From the NCBI GenBank assembly GCA_914767715.1, contig OU612065.1, forward strand, positions 22,260,001-22,320,000: a stretch of DNA of 60,000 bases, given 5' to 3'. Each line of letters opens with the position of its first letter. The stretch's first letter is position 1. The translations under genes were made by a program, and so were the position numbers. The stretch is from Membranipora membranacea (taxonomy: Eukaryota; Bryozoa; Gymnolaemata; Cheilostomatida; Membraniporidae). This document shows positions 15,001-26,835 of this stretch, piece by piece. The notes under the pieces are model-generated. The model was not told the DNA's origin, did no database searches, and saw only the letters and a list, made by a program, of their open reading frames with translations.

Positions 15001-17514
15001 CCTACATCAAACTGGAAACGATGATATTTTTATCCGCCAGTCAAGCCAATTTATCATGTTTGTTACACTTCCCAGATCATAACATTTCAGGCAGGCAGCT
15101 ACTTCTGTAGCTGTAAGATTTTAACAGGGGAGAAACTCAATGCTCCTCTATTTATTAGCAGTTTATGTGGAGTATGATCTGTCATATTTGATGTTTTGTA
15201 TTGTCTTGCTGGTTTGCAGAACACTGGCTATCAAATCATACAACAAACCAAGGATCTAGTCTGATTCTTGCCCCGCCCAACGCCCCCCCCCCCCCATCCA
15301 AGGATCCCAGCAGCATGGTATGTTTGATAAAATATCACCATATGATATACTTACAGTAGACAGAGAGTTTTATCTTGTTAGAGATTACAGCACCGAGAGA
15401 GTTATTGGCTACAATCCACCAGTAACCAGCATCTGATATTTCTGCCGCTTTATTTATCTCACCCGATGGCTAAAAATAATCGTATGAAAAAGACTATCTA
15501 TGAATTGATCGACGTTAAAATAAGCTCCTAATCTCCATCCCAATCAGGTTTGATTACATGTACTGCTGATAGTGCTGCTTGTTTGCATTGCATGACAATT
15601 ACTTGTTCAATTTATCAGCGGCCATCGCTAAAAATGACACTATCGAAGCAGAAATTAAGTGAAAACATTAGGCCTTATAAAGCGTTTCGGTTGAAACATG
15701 AGGCAGGATCTATAAGTAGGGAGGCCTATTGTTGAATGCAGGCTACCACATATCGCTCAAGTTGTTCATGCTGTCCAAACCAGTTAAGTGAAGTAGAGCC
15801 TACTATTTAGTATCTTTTATTTTGTTGATAAAAAAAAAGAGAGTGTGGTCTACCCATAAGTAGTAGTATACCTTATCGATCATAATCATGATAGCACTTA
15901 CCAAGGCCAGCAAAATATTGTGGTAATCAGTTTTAATTGTTGAGCATGGTCAAGGCAAGGGACAGAAACTTCTAAGTGAAGGGCCAGATGAAATGATAAA
16001 CGAGAGGGACAGGGAGTTGAACAGAAGGAATGGAGAAGACGATAAATAGAGGAAATGAAACGGAAGATGAACAGAAGGAATGGAGAAGGACGATGAACAG
16101 AGGAAATTAAACAGGAAGATGAACAGAAGGAATGAGGATGACAAAGGCTAACAGTTCATTGATTTAGGGCTGACAGTGTTGACCAATTGGTAACATACCA
16201 AGTCCATCAGCTGGCCATCTTTGTAGAAGTTGACCGTTGGTGTAGGCGATCCGCTCACAGAGGGGAAACTAAAGATCCGTGTTCCTGGTGAGACGGATGT
16301 AGCACTCAAGGCAAATCCGTTGTAGTTTATTGATGGTGGAGAAGTGTTTTGACATTCTGTAAAATAAAATACCACAAATTTTACTGCAAAAATTTCAAAC
16401 ATTTCTGGTTATTTAAAGACTGGGCCTGGAGTGTGTATTGCTACATTGGTGAAGGGTATAACAACTCGCTGGTTCAGTACACCAATTGAGCAGCTTGCAT
16501 TTCTGTGTGACCAAGCATATTAATTTCTCTAGTAGGCTATGAAGCATGGCAAGCATTAAATCATTTTCAATTTTAAAAATGAATCACTGGTTGTGAATTT
16601 TTGTGATACCGAGTTAATAAACACTCCACGCATGTATCATGGTTATTTATTTTTACAAGCCTTTTGTGTTTTCTTTATCAATGCCACTTTGTATACATAT
16701 ACGCAGTGTCATATTCCAAGCCAAGGTTGATAACTCAATGCCAGTGCTGCCGCACCAATTAAAAAGTGATGCTGGCAGTTAATGAGCAATTAAACTAAAT
16801 CAAAACATTCTGGTTTTACAATGCAGACCATTGTGCGTATAGATCAAAATGGTTGCGTTGCATCAACTGGTAATTTTCATTTTTTGTGCCATAAATGAAC
16901 TACCTCTCATTGGGGTAATGGACTAGGAAAAACCTAAAATTTCATTGCCATTTTGGGCGACAACATCCCTTACAAAATAGGCAAACTGAGACCAGCATAG
17001 CCCACACAGGACAAGGACAATGATGTTCAACTATGAGTCAAGCATCAAATTCCTTCCAAATAGCATTGTTGGTTCGGATTAATCATAGCCTAACAAAATA
17101 CCCAGTGATTCATGCAAAGGTATGCAGTTAGCACAAAAGGTGACACAATAGATCAACTTTTGTCAGAAAACTGCTATTCATAGTCAAAAGAATTGCATAA
17201 CAGGTCTGAGACAATAACACCTTTACAGTGATAGCTTGGACAGTATCATGAAATTGCAAGTAAAGCATAGTGGATAGGAAATCGTGGGCCTGTTAAAACT
17301 AGCATGTGGGGTCGCTTCACCCTTCAAAGCGACAATGGGCACCCTTCACCTTCATAACAAGACAAAGAAAATGTAACTTACCTGCGACGGGCATGGAATA
17401 TAATCCGATGAAGACAGAGAGCACGATTGTTAATGTCGATGCGGAGAGGTGGCATATCCCATGCGTATGTCTTCTACTCAAGTTTGGAGTGCATAACGTA
17501 TTGAGCTTCGTCAT
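1..17514 (-). CDS. sdk: Sidekick cell-adhesion protein, 5' part (Ig x6, FN3 x11, truncated by window edge)
   Basis: Homophilic immunoglobulin-superfamily adhesion protein of the plasma membrane. The family works in synaptic-layer targeting and at tricellular junctions. I traced 28 exons with matching phases, about 5.17 kb or 1,720 codons. They encode a signal peptide (exon 1, start at 17514), Ig1-Ig6, then FN3-1 to FN3-10 and the start of FN3-11. Family members have six Ig and 13 FN3 domains, a membrane span and a PDZ-ligand tail, so FN3-12/13 and the C-terminus lie beyond base 1. Family landmarks seen: LNMPPIDTYP in Ig2, VVNA plus a WYK strand in Ig3, PFNGNRPIL in FN3-1, VPTSPP opening FN3-3, NLAVTNIGSRSAQIRF in FN3-5, VPSRGP opening FN3-7. 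Ig3-Ig6 have the paired cysteines; Ig1 and Ig2 do not. The start is chosen because it gives a signal peptide ending at a good donor. The family call is firm; single exon edges are inferred from splice consensus and phase. Confidence 0.93.
1526..1680. repeat. Degenerate short-period tandem repeat in a sidekick intron
   Basis: About ten imperfect copies of a 15-18 base unit around TGTATCACAACTTTAC lie between exons 1446-1278 and 1955-1710. Copies differ by substitutions and small indels, so the array is old. No coding potential follows from it. Confidence 0.7.
3691..3738. repeat. Perfect 24-bp tandem duplication covering a splice donor
   Basis: Bases 3691-3714 and 3715-3738 are identical. Each copy contains, on the minus strand, the end of a sidekick exon (CTAAG) and its donor GTTTG. 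The duplication therefore creates two equivalent donors 24 bases apart. Use of the downstream donor would add eight codons without changing the frame. Confidence 0.9.
15284..15296. repeat. C homopolymer run
   Basis: About 13 consecutive C bases (one short break upstream) within a sidekick intron. It is a likely length-variable or sequencing-error site and carries no other signal. Confidence 0.7.
15990..16141. repeat. Purine-rich minisatellite in sidekick intron 2
   Basis: Roughly 2.5 copies of a unit of about 60 bases, containing GATGAACAGAAGGAATG and GAGGAAATGAAAC. Almost all purine on the plus strand, so pyrimidine-rich on the transcribed strand just downstream of exon 2 (its donor side is at 16198). 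Confidence 0.7.
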
Positions 17515-18907
17515 ATTAATTATATGGTTATTTATTGAGGTGTCGACAATGTTTTATCACCCTTTAGTGAATGCTACACATGGCAGATTCTCTCCTTTCC
17601 TGTATTCTTTTTCTAGTGTGTTCACCGGTATAGTAAGTTTACAGTGTTCAGCCTGTGCTATATCCTTCTATATCCTTCGTCTGTAAAGGCAAATGATAAA
17701 ATATAATGTGGAATCACAGTTTTAGTTGTTGTTGTTGATACTTGATATTTTTTCTATCTCAGAGCAGATACTGAGTAGTTGTGTACAAATTAAGAAGTGG
17801 AGGAACAAATGAATATGGTGCATGAGAGTAGATTTATATATATTTCAGCGTGTATTGAAGGAGTAAAAGACTCTTTGAATGTATCATTCTGATTGGGCAA
17901 ATCTCCCAAAATATCCAGCAATGAAAAGCCTTTTTTATCATATGCGTTAGCCATCCCTTGATTTTCTGCTGTATCAATAGGTCACTAGGTATCACGCCTC
18001 TTCTTTTCCTATGAGACAATTCATTCATTCATAGAATGACAAGACGTAGGCCTAACCCAGAATAATGATAGGCCATCATAGCATACCCACCCCTTGGCAT
18101 ACCCATATAGAGGCAACCTACCACTACGATAGCCCACTCTTCAACCAAACGAGTCAAATTGTATGCTTAATCTTGCCACCCCCACCGACATTTTTCATGG
18201 TATGGTGTGTTGTGAATGATCTTAGACTCCATTGTTTGACCAACAAGTAACAGTCCCCTGTTACTCCTTGGTTTGGACAATGAGCGCTTAAGGAGTTGGT
18301 AAATGTACCTAGCACCTTGTCCATAGCCATACTACTCTGGCTTACCTCTTTGCTACTTCTATTAAGATGAGTTTCTATTAAGTAAGTTAACTCCTTGGTC
18401 TAACTGAGTTGCACCACCTACATATATGTTGACTTTGTGATATGATGAGATTGGGATTTGTTATTAGTAATCCAATGCTGAGATAATCTTTTTTACTTAA
18501 TCAACACTGACAACTGTCTGTGTTTTGTGATGACCTACCTGAAGTATACAGATAAAATCCTCTCTCAGGATATGATCAAATCGAAGACCACTATAATTTG
18601 TGGTTTGATACACTATGTGCCCTGTGCCTATTTAACCTGTAATGAGAGCACCAAAGTTCGAGGTGTCAGTAGTATCTTACCTTTCACTTGTCAACAGTCA
18701 CTCAGTCCTCTGTACTTTCAATCTATGACTCACAGCATTACCTGCCAAGGTATAAAAACTCACAACAATGTGATCACGTGACTTGCAGGTGGTTGTTTGA
18801 ATGGGGAGGGACAACTCCAAATATTTGCATTCCATATCATCTGATGTGCTAAATAAAATGCAATTGCCGCTGAGCTGACACTTGTTTTACTTGAGCATGA
18901 CATTTCA
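17515..18907. other. Intergenic spacer upstream of sidekick
   Basis: No coding exon recognised. This is the 5' flank of sidekick and should contain its promoter and any untranslated first exon, but I see no TATA box or initiator strong enough to call. The short open frames here have no family resemblance. Confidence 0.5.
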
Positions 18908-18915
18908 TGTAGCAG

Positions 18916-19330
18916 CAGGGGCGTATATTCTAAAAAATTTCACTCACTGACTTTTCAGAGATGAGCATAATAATCGGGCGCAGCCCGATCCAGACGCCGT
19001 AGGCGTGGCGGGGAGGGTGTGGGAGGGGCGCTTAAGCGCCCTCCCACCACGGAAATTTTTGCATATCGGTAGCAAAATAGTGCAAGCAGAGAGGTATTTC
19101 AATAGCTCACTGAGCTGTTGGGTACTTTCAGAAAACAACTCAATAGCAGTAGAAGATTACGGTAAAAATGCTCCAGTTATAAAGCACCCATTTGAAAAAA
19201 AACTGACCTTGATGGGATACGAACCCACAACAATCATATTAACAGTGATTATAAAGCGGATGCTCTACACACTGAGCTATTCAGCCACTCACGGAAATCC
19301 GTGGGCCGTGAGTGCTAATATACGCCACTG
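18916..19330. mobile_element. Non-autonomous hAT-type element (MITE)
   Basis: The ends are CAGGGGCGTATATT on the left and the reverse complement of CAGTGGCGTATATT on the right. They are flanked by a perfect 8-bp direct repeat TGTAGCAG (18908-18915 and 19331-19338). Terminal CAG-G ends with an 8-bp target duplication are the signature of hAT transposons. The 415-bp body has no transposase. It contains a GC-rich block near 18975-19060 with self-complementary pieces and a tRNA-like sequence at 19206-19286 on the minus strand. Confidence 0.85.
19206..19286 (-). repeat. tRNA-like (SINE-type) core inside the hAT element
   Basis: Read on the minus strand it has an A box (TAGCTCAGTGTGTAGAGC) and a B box (GGGTTCGTATCCC), with D and T stems that pair. 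The anticodon-loop position would read TTTATAA, but the matching 3' stem is absent and about 13 extra bases follow. It is tRNA-derived, not a working tRNA gene. A run of T bases and TTATAACTGGAGCATTTTTA follow, and both recur near the tRNA-like core at 55229. Confidence 0.7.
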
Positions 19331-19338
19331 TGTAGCAG

Positions 19339-21395
19339 GGTGAGTTGTGAGCATTTTGGCAGTATCCAACTGAGACGGGCGTTTGATGATCTATATTGAG
19401 CACAGATTGGCAACATTTTTTTTTAAAAAAGGCCACATTCAGAGCAGGGCCCAACATTTTTATGGCCAAAATCCAGAATGTAGGTTATTATTTTAGTTTT
19501 ATGCACCTCCATGCATCCATCAGTTTTAAAGTGATGCACTGGTGGCACTTTGGTACAGAAGGGGTGCTGTGCAGCCCTTCTGCGTTAGGAAATTTATGAG
19601 TGCTTATGATGATCAAATGAGATGCGATCTGCAACAGTTTAGAAGAAATACTGGATGATCGTTACATGACAAATTTTTAACACAGCACTGCCCTACTTCT
19701 TCAAAATGACACTCTGTAAGGATAGTCTGACGATTTTGATAACATAGGACTGTTACAGATAATTTTAGATCCTTCAAATAACCATCAAAGTCAAAAACTC
19801 TGCCGCTGTTAATGTCATTGTTACTGAAGCTTTTGATTGGAAGAATAGTGTACTATGAAACAATATTACTCAGGAACTGAGCACATGATATATTTGGTTG
19901 AGAGGAATTTTAATTCTGGCAAAAATAATTATATGAACTAGAAAGGTCATTATTTTCTTATCTTATCTTATCTTTGAGTGCATTATCCACTGTAACAGTG
20001 TTCATCAGGAGCCAATCACATGATGGTTTGAAAAGCAGCCATCAGTTGAGACAACATTTCCCACGATCTGTGCACTGGGTATTGTAGAAATCAGCAAATT
20101 TTAGTTCCTCAAAATAACCATTACTGGCAAATTTAATTTTTTTTACTGCAAATATTCATCAGGGGCTGTAAATATAGTGGCTAAAACATAATGGTTTGCT
20201 CAGCAGCGATCTGTTGAAAAGATTTTTATAGTTCTCCCAAATAACCATCAGTGTAAAAAACTCTGTCACTGCTTGTTTTGCAGCCTGCATGAGAGCAAAA
20301 AATATTGTTTGAAGGCCACCATCTGAGCCAGGATAAGTGTTATGTACACTGTAAAAACTATTCACCAAGAACACACATGTTTGCTTTGTAACTCAGCTAA
20401 CACTTGTGAAGGATTTTAGTTCATCCTCAGAGATATCCATTATTGGCAGAAATCATCACTGGTCAGAGTCATAGTATATAATGCTCTCTGGGACCAATAA
20501 AACTCAAGTTTTTTGCAGAACAATTTTTATCTAGCATCTCTGCTCAAAGCGAGCAGTAGATAGCAGAAACGGGTTAACCTGTAACGGATGACATGTGAAA
20601 CTGGTGCACTTTTTACGTGTCCCAATATTCGACTCCACATCACTGTCAGATGTCACCAGTATATCTCTGATCATCAGTAAGTCTTGATCTGAACTTGTTC
20701 TTGGGAACTTCACCAACAAGAAGAGTCTGTCACATCTATCTATATATATATATGCTACAAAACAAGTCAGTGAGTAGCAAATTTTCTGGCATAGAAGGAG
20801 CAATTGATGTGTGTTTTATATATATCAAACCCATGTTTTAAGTGATCCTGCGAACGGTTTTGTAGAACGGCTTTGGAACTCTCTCTCCTAATATACTAAT
20901 TTAGCCCAGCTACAAGTGTAACACAGACTGGCAACTATGATGGATATCTTATCAATGTAATAAACTTACAGAGTGCAATGCATACCTGGCCTTGCTGTGT
21001 GACATTGAGTGATACAAAAGTAATGGATACTAAGTTTTACAGCCACAATCAGGCTGCGCTGGCAAAAAAGTCACAGATTGCCAACAGCTGCTGAAATAGT
21101 GAGTATAGGCAGATTATACCCCTTACCTTAAAGTGCGAAGAAGATCGGCGCACCAGGCACTTGCAAACAGCAATCTATCAACTCATTACCAGACATACAT
21201 TTACCACAAGTAACTACCATCACTTGCATTTTTTAGATATTTGAAGACAGCTAGAAACACCAATATGTTATCATACTGCTGTCAGTTACCAAACGATCGA
21301 ACTGCATTATCAGTTACCCGATTTATATTTGCAGCCAGATACCGATGAAGCTCTCACTTTCACAAGACACCATCTAGGAAGAGGTCGCAGCAAAG
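19339..21395. other. Spacer between hAT element and the CAP-ShK gene
   Basis: No gene seen. Between about 19770 and 20450 there are several diverged copies of a motif around AAATAACCATCA followed by AAAACTCTG, spaced a few hundred bases apart, so an old long-period repeat is likely. From about 20585 the sequence is duplicated at 27245-27335 and 28505-28830, which marks the left edge of the CAP-gene duplication unit. Confidence 0.55.
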
Positions 21396-24300
21396 ATGAG
21401 TTGGCATATTTCAGTACTTTTGGTAGCACTAGCTCTCGGATATGGGTAAGTCCCTCACACACAGTATAATGCACTAAGTCTTTCACATCTCCGCTCAAAA
21501 TAATTCAACCAAAATTATTGGTGGAAAAAATGAAAACACAGGTATGAAAAACAGCCATACAGTTTTTGATATTGGTGTCGAAGAAGTCTTTGACATTTGG
21601 CATTTGCTTCGCAACTGGCCAAATGTTTAAAAACCTTGATAGGTTTAATATTGCATTTTATCTAGTGCATGAGATCAGTTTAAGCTTTTAAGTTCTAGTA
21701 TATGATGCAACAGTGTTGTAAAGAGGCACCAGACCAGATGGAACAAACTTTTTGTATCATCACCAAAATTAAACGATGCGCACATCATAAAACTGAGCTG
21801 CAATCCAGCATAGTCTGTCCTTATTTCAGTTAAATAAATTAATCGGTAGGTTGTAGGTCGCTTGAGCAACATGTAGAAGCCATTACCGTGTCATGGCGGA
21901 TAACGTGAGCAGTACAAATTGCACAATAAAATCGTTTTGATTTGGACATTTATTGCAAACTTCTAGAGTGGCCTGTTGTTTGTCATTGGTTTCACAATTA
22001 GGTTGTTTTATTTATCTGAGCGCCCTCATGATTTTATTCCTTATCAGTCTGAACTCTGATTCTGGCATTTGACCTTGTTTTGTACCAAAAAAGGAGTATA
22101 TCAATCGCAGTATTATAATAACAAGGTATTTGTTAGCATTAAATCTATGGGAAAATCAGAAGAAATAGACCTATCCTTTCTTCTTGCCGAAGAATGTATT
22201 GCTTAAAGGTAAACTTTACGTTCAAGTAACTAAGTTCTGAGACCAGGCATAATTATCATGATACCAAAAATCATGTTGAAGTAGAATTCAGTAAGTATGG
22301 AGGGCATAAGTCCCAAATGAAATTGTCTGCGAACCAAGGCCAATTATTGTTTGTCGATTGGGGAAATTGGTGTAGATATATGTACTTTATAACATAATCT
22401 TTATGCTTACTGGTAAATTCACTAATTATCCTTGACTAGCCAAAGTCAAACCAACGAAATTTGTTGAAAAGTGATGGTAGTGACCATGACAAAACTTCTA
22501 ACAAAAATCTTTTGAGGTAATGAGGTTGTTTTGGCTGAAAATGTTACTCCCATCTCAAAGTTAAGATGCACCGTTTCCTGATTTCCAGGTCTCAAAACTG
22601 TAATCCATCTTGACGCCCTTTTGTTTCAACAGCTTTTCGCTGATGGCGTAGCCACACAAGCAACCAATCAGCTTTTCAAATCATTTGATTATTTCAAACT
22701 CATGAGACCGTACCAAGTGCAACTCAAAAGGAAGGCCGGTTAGAGCCTAGGTTAGCCTAGGTTAGAGCCTGGTTTAGCAGCAGACATGTAGTGTACCTCA
22801 CTCGTACTCAGATTCTGTCTGAGTTGCTGGTAGAGGCATTCCGTTTCAACCACAGTTGATTGAGCTGTAGTTGATATCGGCATGTCACTACCAACAACAC
22901 GAGTGGACTTTTGGGAACTCAAACTGAATTCTTGTGACAGTATATAGTTTGATCTCACATGATCCCCATTCCAAAATGGCTGCTACAAATAATTTGTGGT
23001 GGCTTCATTTGATGTGATATATATTTATATTGCTAACTAAATCACCTGTTGTATGACCAACTATATACTTGCTCGCATATACTATATGTATATTCAATAT
23101 ATATGGTAGCATGATCGCTACTAGTTACTTCTTGGTATTCCAATGTCAGAGTAAGACTGCTGTATATGATGAAGATAAAACAATTATGACTAAAGAGTTA
23201 TACAGATATTGTCAGGACTATTCTAAACTTTTACTCTCATTAAATTTAATTTATATTTTCTAATACAGGGATTGTGCGGAGTGTGCGAAAAAGTTTCAGA
23301 ATCGAGACCCCATTCACTCGGCCTGTCTTCCCCCGCCACAGGGATCATACATACCAACTGAGGAAGGTGTTACTGAGGCTGATAAAGTAGAAATAATCAG
23401 AGCACATAATGATTATCGACGCAACGTACAACCTCCTGCAACAAACATGCTGAAAATGGTGAGTTATCTATCAGAGAAGGATGATAGTCTCAAAGAAATT
23501 TGAGCTTTTAAGGTTTTAGCTTTTCGTGGAGTCAGCAGCAAAAAGTGTTGAGCTGCAGAAAATACAAAATATATTTAATAATGTAATAAATGATAATATA
23601 CAATTTTTTTTAACTAATTTAATTCAATAAATGTTGCCCACTGTCTCATTCTTTATATTTTCTTTACCTCCATAGTACTATGATGATGAGCTGGCAATGG
23701 TGGCCCAGAAGTGGGCATCAAATTGTGTATGGGGGCATGACCATGGCTCTCAAAGAAAAATCCCAGGTATGTAAGTTGTGGTTATTTCTGATGTCTCAAT
23801 ATCTTTGCACTACTTTATCCAAAATGCATTGACCTTTCATTTTAGCCTACCGCTCAAACTCTCTTGCTCGTAATGGCATTAATTATTATTTGATATCATA
23901 TATTATTAATATAAGGAGACTCTGGAGACTTACATATTAGCTCAATAACCTTTGGAAGATGTCTCCTGTCACGAAACAGGAGCATATAACACTATAGTTT
24001 TTGAGGTAAAATCTTCAACATTGGTTGTGCCAGGTAGTTGCACAACTACCAGCAACTGACCAGAGCCTTGAGCATTTTATACCCAGTTTAAGCAATGTCC
24101 TTATAATTATGTTTATGACAAAAAATAATCAACCTCCAACTTCATGATATTATGATTATATTCACAGGTGTGTTTGGGGTAGGGCAGAATATCGCAAAGG
24201 GACAAAAAAACTTTACTGGGGCCATCCGTACATGGCACAATGAAGTTAAAGGCTACACATATGGTAAGAGTATGAAGGTCTGACTGAGAGTAATGCAAGG

Positions 24301-26327
24301 AGTAGCCTATCCCAGATCGATAGATTGTCCTCGTGTCAGGATCTTGAAGTGTCATGTAATCATTCATGCAATTGTAGATAGTTTTCGAAAATCTCATACA
24401 AAAGGTTTATTTCACTTACCGTTTTGTAATATTCACTCAAAATGAAACCTTTTCATGACTTGTTTTGGAAAGTCAAAATAAAATTTCTGCTCTACTTGGC
24501 AGTGGAAAGAGCGCCATCCATAGGGAAGGTAACTCTCATTCTCTGCATTATGATGTCATTATGAACAGGAAGTGCTTCATAGAAAGAATGACGTGGTTAT
24601 ATATTCACAGGAGTTCCTGACAAGAGAGGCTACGGTCCAGTTGGCCATTACACACAGGTTGTGTGGGCCTTCTCCAATCTAGTCGGTTGCGGATATGCTA
24701 GGTGCAATGGAACAACAAGGCACTATGTTTGTAACTACGGACCTGCGTAAGTTGAGTTATCTCTGATAATGCAAGAAACAAACATTTTTTTCTACAAAAA
24801 CCATTAAAATTAAAATCTTCTTTTGTTATTTGGGTTTCACCAAAGGTATTACATGCGAATGATATATACATCATATACATGCGTTTATACAAAGCAGCGG
24901 ATCACAGCTTAACCTAATGGATTTTGCTAATAAATTCTGTTCTGGCGATCAGCTCTAAAATTTTATTGCTATTATTTCAGTCGATAAGAAATTTGGGCAA
25001 TTTGCAAACGTTGGGAATGCCGTTTCATCTCATCCTCAGATAAATATTTCTTTTTTTTATACATTTTACTTCTATTATATTTGCTAAGAAAACGCGGATC
25101 TTTGCTTCACTGTGAATGACCAATAATGATTGGCTCCTTGCATACCATCCTTTATCACCAGAATTGAACCTTGTTTTGCTTGGCTTCATGCTTTACTCTT
25201 ATAAATGGTGTGTGAAGTAGTGGCACGCATAACATCTCAGCTAGCCGATGGGTTGTCTCTGATTGAGCTTACACATCGGCTACATCTAGCAATCCAAACT
25301 CCAGCCATGAATAAAACTCCAAGTGATTCACTGCTGAATATAATATACTTGTATCTATTTTAGTGGAAACTACGCAGGAAAGTCGTATGCGCCATATGTT
25401 AACGGAACAAGAGCATCAATCTGCCCAGACACTGCAGAAGATGGTCTTTGTGGTAGGCGCTGTTGTTTAAAATTTGGATAACAAGGCATTTTCCTAATAC
25501 TTTTATGATTTTGAAGAAAAGAAAATAACATGATGAAAATAACCATGACCTTTTGCAAATGGACCCCTTAGATTTGACAGATGTACCTAATGGCTTATAC
25601 CTTTTTCATCATAATGTATTTAACTTCTAAAGCCACATCTCATTTGGCAATCGACCTTGAGCCTTGACTGGCAGCGATCTAGCCAAAGATAGTGCCCATG
25701 TGGGCCTAACCGTCACTAACCTCTGATATAGTTTGTTTTTATTTTAGACTGTGGTGAGAAAATCTGCATGATTGGAGGGAAATTGAATATTTCTACTTGT
25801 GAGTGTGAATGCAAATACAAGAGGGAACATATTAACCAGAGTGATTGTTCAGGTAAATATGAATTATCATTTGAGATCATTTTATACATGTTAACAACAG
25901 AACAACAACAGAACAACTTTAGAACAATATAGAAATATTTATTAATATTTAAAATGTTTTGATAAGAACATTGCATATCTCTGATCCATGTGAGAAAATT
26001 GCCCATAGGCAAAAGGGTAAACCAGAACTAAGAAAAATCAGCATCTGGCAGTGTATGAGCAAAACAGACACAATTTTAGTTTACTATTATTATATATATT
26101 TATATTGTTTTCTATGCTGACATATTTGTTTCTTTGCACTGGCTCGACAAAAAATAACTAACTGATGTATGGTTGATTCATGAGTTGATTCTGTTTATTT
26201 TCTAGTTGATTGCAGCAAAGCAGTGGATAAAAAGAATTGTGGAGTGTCTATAAATGAAAGCAGATGTAGAGAAAGAAATATTCTTTTGAACGCTTGCCCT
26301 GTGATGTGTGGGGTCTGTCCTAAATAG
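21396..26327 (+). CDS. Secreted CAP (SCP/CRISP-like) protein with C-terminal ShK domain
   Basis: Eight exons: 21396-21445, 23269-23458, 23676-23766, 24168-24263, 24611-24746, 25364-25452, 25748-25852, 26206-26327. They total 879 bases, 292 residues plus TAG. Residues 1-17 are a signal peptide. A CAP domain spans about 55-205, with signature strings GHYTQVVW (154-161) and YVCNYGPAGNY (181-191). The CAP pocket has His101, Glu136 and His155, but the usual Glu of GEN is Gln117. A cysteine-rich hinge follows, then a six-cysteine ShK domain ending CPVMCGVCPK. The fold order matches the cysteine-rich secretory protein family: extracellular, of varied function (immunity, reproduction, sometimes venom). 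No activity can be assigned from sequence. The start is the only ATG that gives a signal peptide, and all phases match. AATAAA lies at 26830. Two decayed relatives are downstream. Confidence 0.93.
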
Positions 26328-26403
26328 TGTAACAAGGATTTAATTTGAAAATTTTGATGTGTGCATATCTAGTTGTCTAAAGTGATCTGCAATTGTGGGT
26401 TAA

Positions 26404-26746
26404 ACCACTGCTGCCAAACAGCCAAATGTGTGCTTATAGAATTCTGTATAGCTCAAAACTGATGAAATGAGGCTGCAATCTCAGCATTGTCACCTAATGA
26501 GCAAATAATTTGCACAAACTGATCGTCAAAATTAGGGTATGAATTTAATTATCTACCGGCACGGGTGACGTAGTTACCGGCTAACTAGTGCATACTGTAC
26601 ACGGCATAAGCTGGTGCGTAGATTTCATGCCCTGATTTTGATGATTTGCCCATTAGGTGACAATTATGAGATTTAAGTCTCAATTAATTATCTTGGAGCT
26701 ATGCAGAATTCAATGAGCACAAATTTGCATGAGTGGCAGCAGTAGT
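26404..26746. mobile_element. 343-bp inverted-repeat (foldback) element with TTAA at both ends
   Basis: The two halves are imperfect inverted copies over roughly 130 bp. The left end ACCACTGCTGCC pairs with GGCAGCAGTAGT, and ATTGTCACCTAATGAGCAAAT (one mismatch) pairs with the stretch at 26644-26664. TTAA lies at 26400-26403 and 26747-26750. The related locus at 58974-59050 lacks it, giving an empty-site comparison. TTAA flanks suggest piggyBac-type mobilisation, but the termini are not classic CCC ends. It sits between the CAP-ShK stop codon and its poly(A) signal. Confidence 0.75.
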
Positions 26747-26829
26747 TTAAGTCTCATTGACTTTTTTTGTGTGGTGTCGTTGAAATTAATACTTTACACT
26801 TTAAAAAGTTTCATTGTCTTAATGCAAAC

Positions 26830-26835
26830 AATAAA
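26830..26835 (+). promoter_or_regulatory. Poly(A) signal of the CAP-ShK gene
   Basis: AATAAA within CAAACAATAAAACTCAG, about 500 bases after the stop. The same context is kept at 59127-59132 after the third copy. That conservation supports it over other AATAAA matches nearby. Confidence 0.65.

Larger units (their letters stand above)
9072..17514 (-). other. sdk: sidekick exons 1-11 (signal peptide, Ig1-Ig6, start of FN3-1)
   Basis: Exon coordinates, 5' to 3' on the minus strand: 17514-17382 (signal peptide), 16356-16199 and 15469-15355 (Ig1), 14623-14303 (Ig2), 13864-13747 and 13501-13305 (Ig3), 12996-12858 and 12313-12186 (Ig4), 11054-10938 and 10534-10385 (Ig5), 9503-9072 (Ig6 and first half of FN3-1). 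Each joins in frame to the next with GT donors and AG acceptors. The introns between them run from about 245 bp to 1.1 kb. Apart from the purine-rich minisatellite and the C-run listed separately, I saw nothing recognisable in those introns. Confidence 0.88.

Noticed and set aside
17306-17686. Plus-strand open frame of 126 codons
   Set aside because: It lies antisense to the sidekick signal-peptide exon, which has a good donor and in-phase continuation. The plus-strand peptide has no family resemblance.
19206-19286. Functional tRNA-Ile(UAU) gene with intron
   Set aside because: The 3' half of the anticodon stem is absent and no acceptor stem forms. It sits within a hAT-type element.
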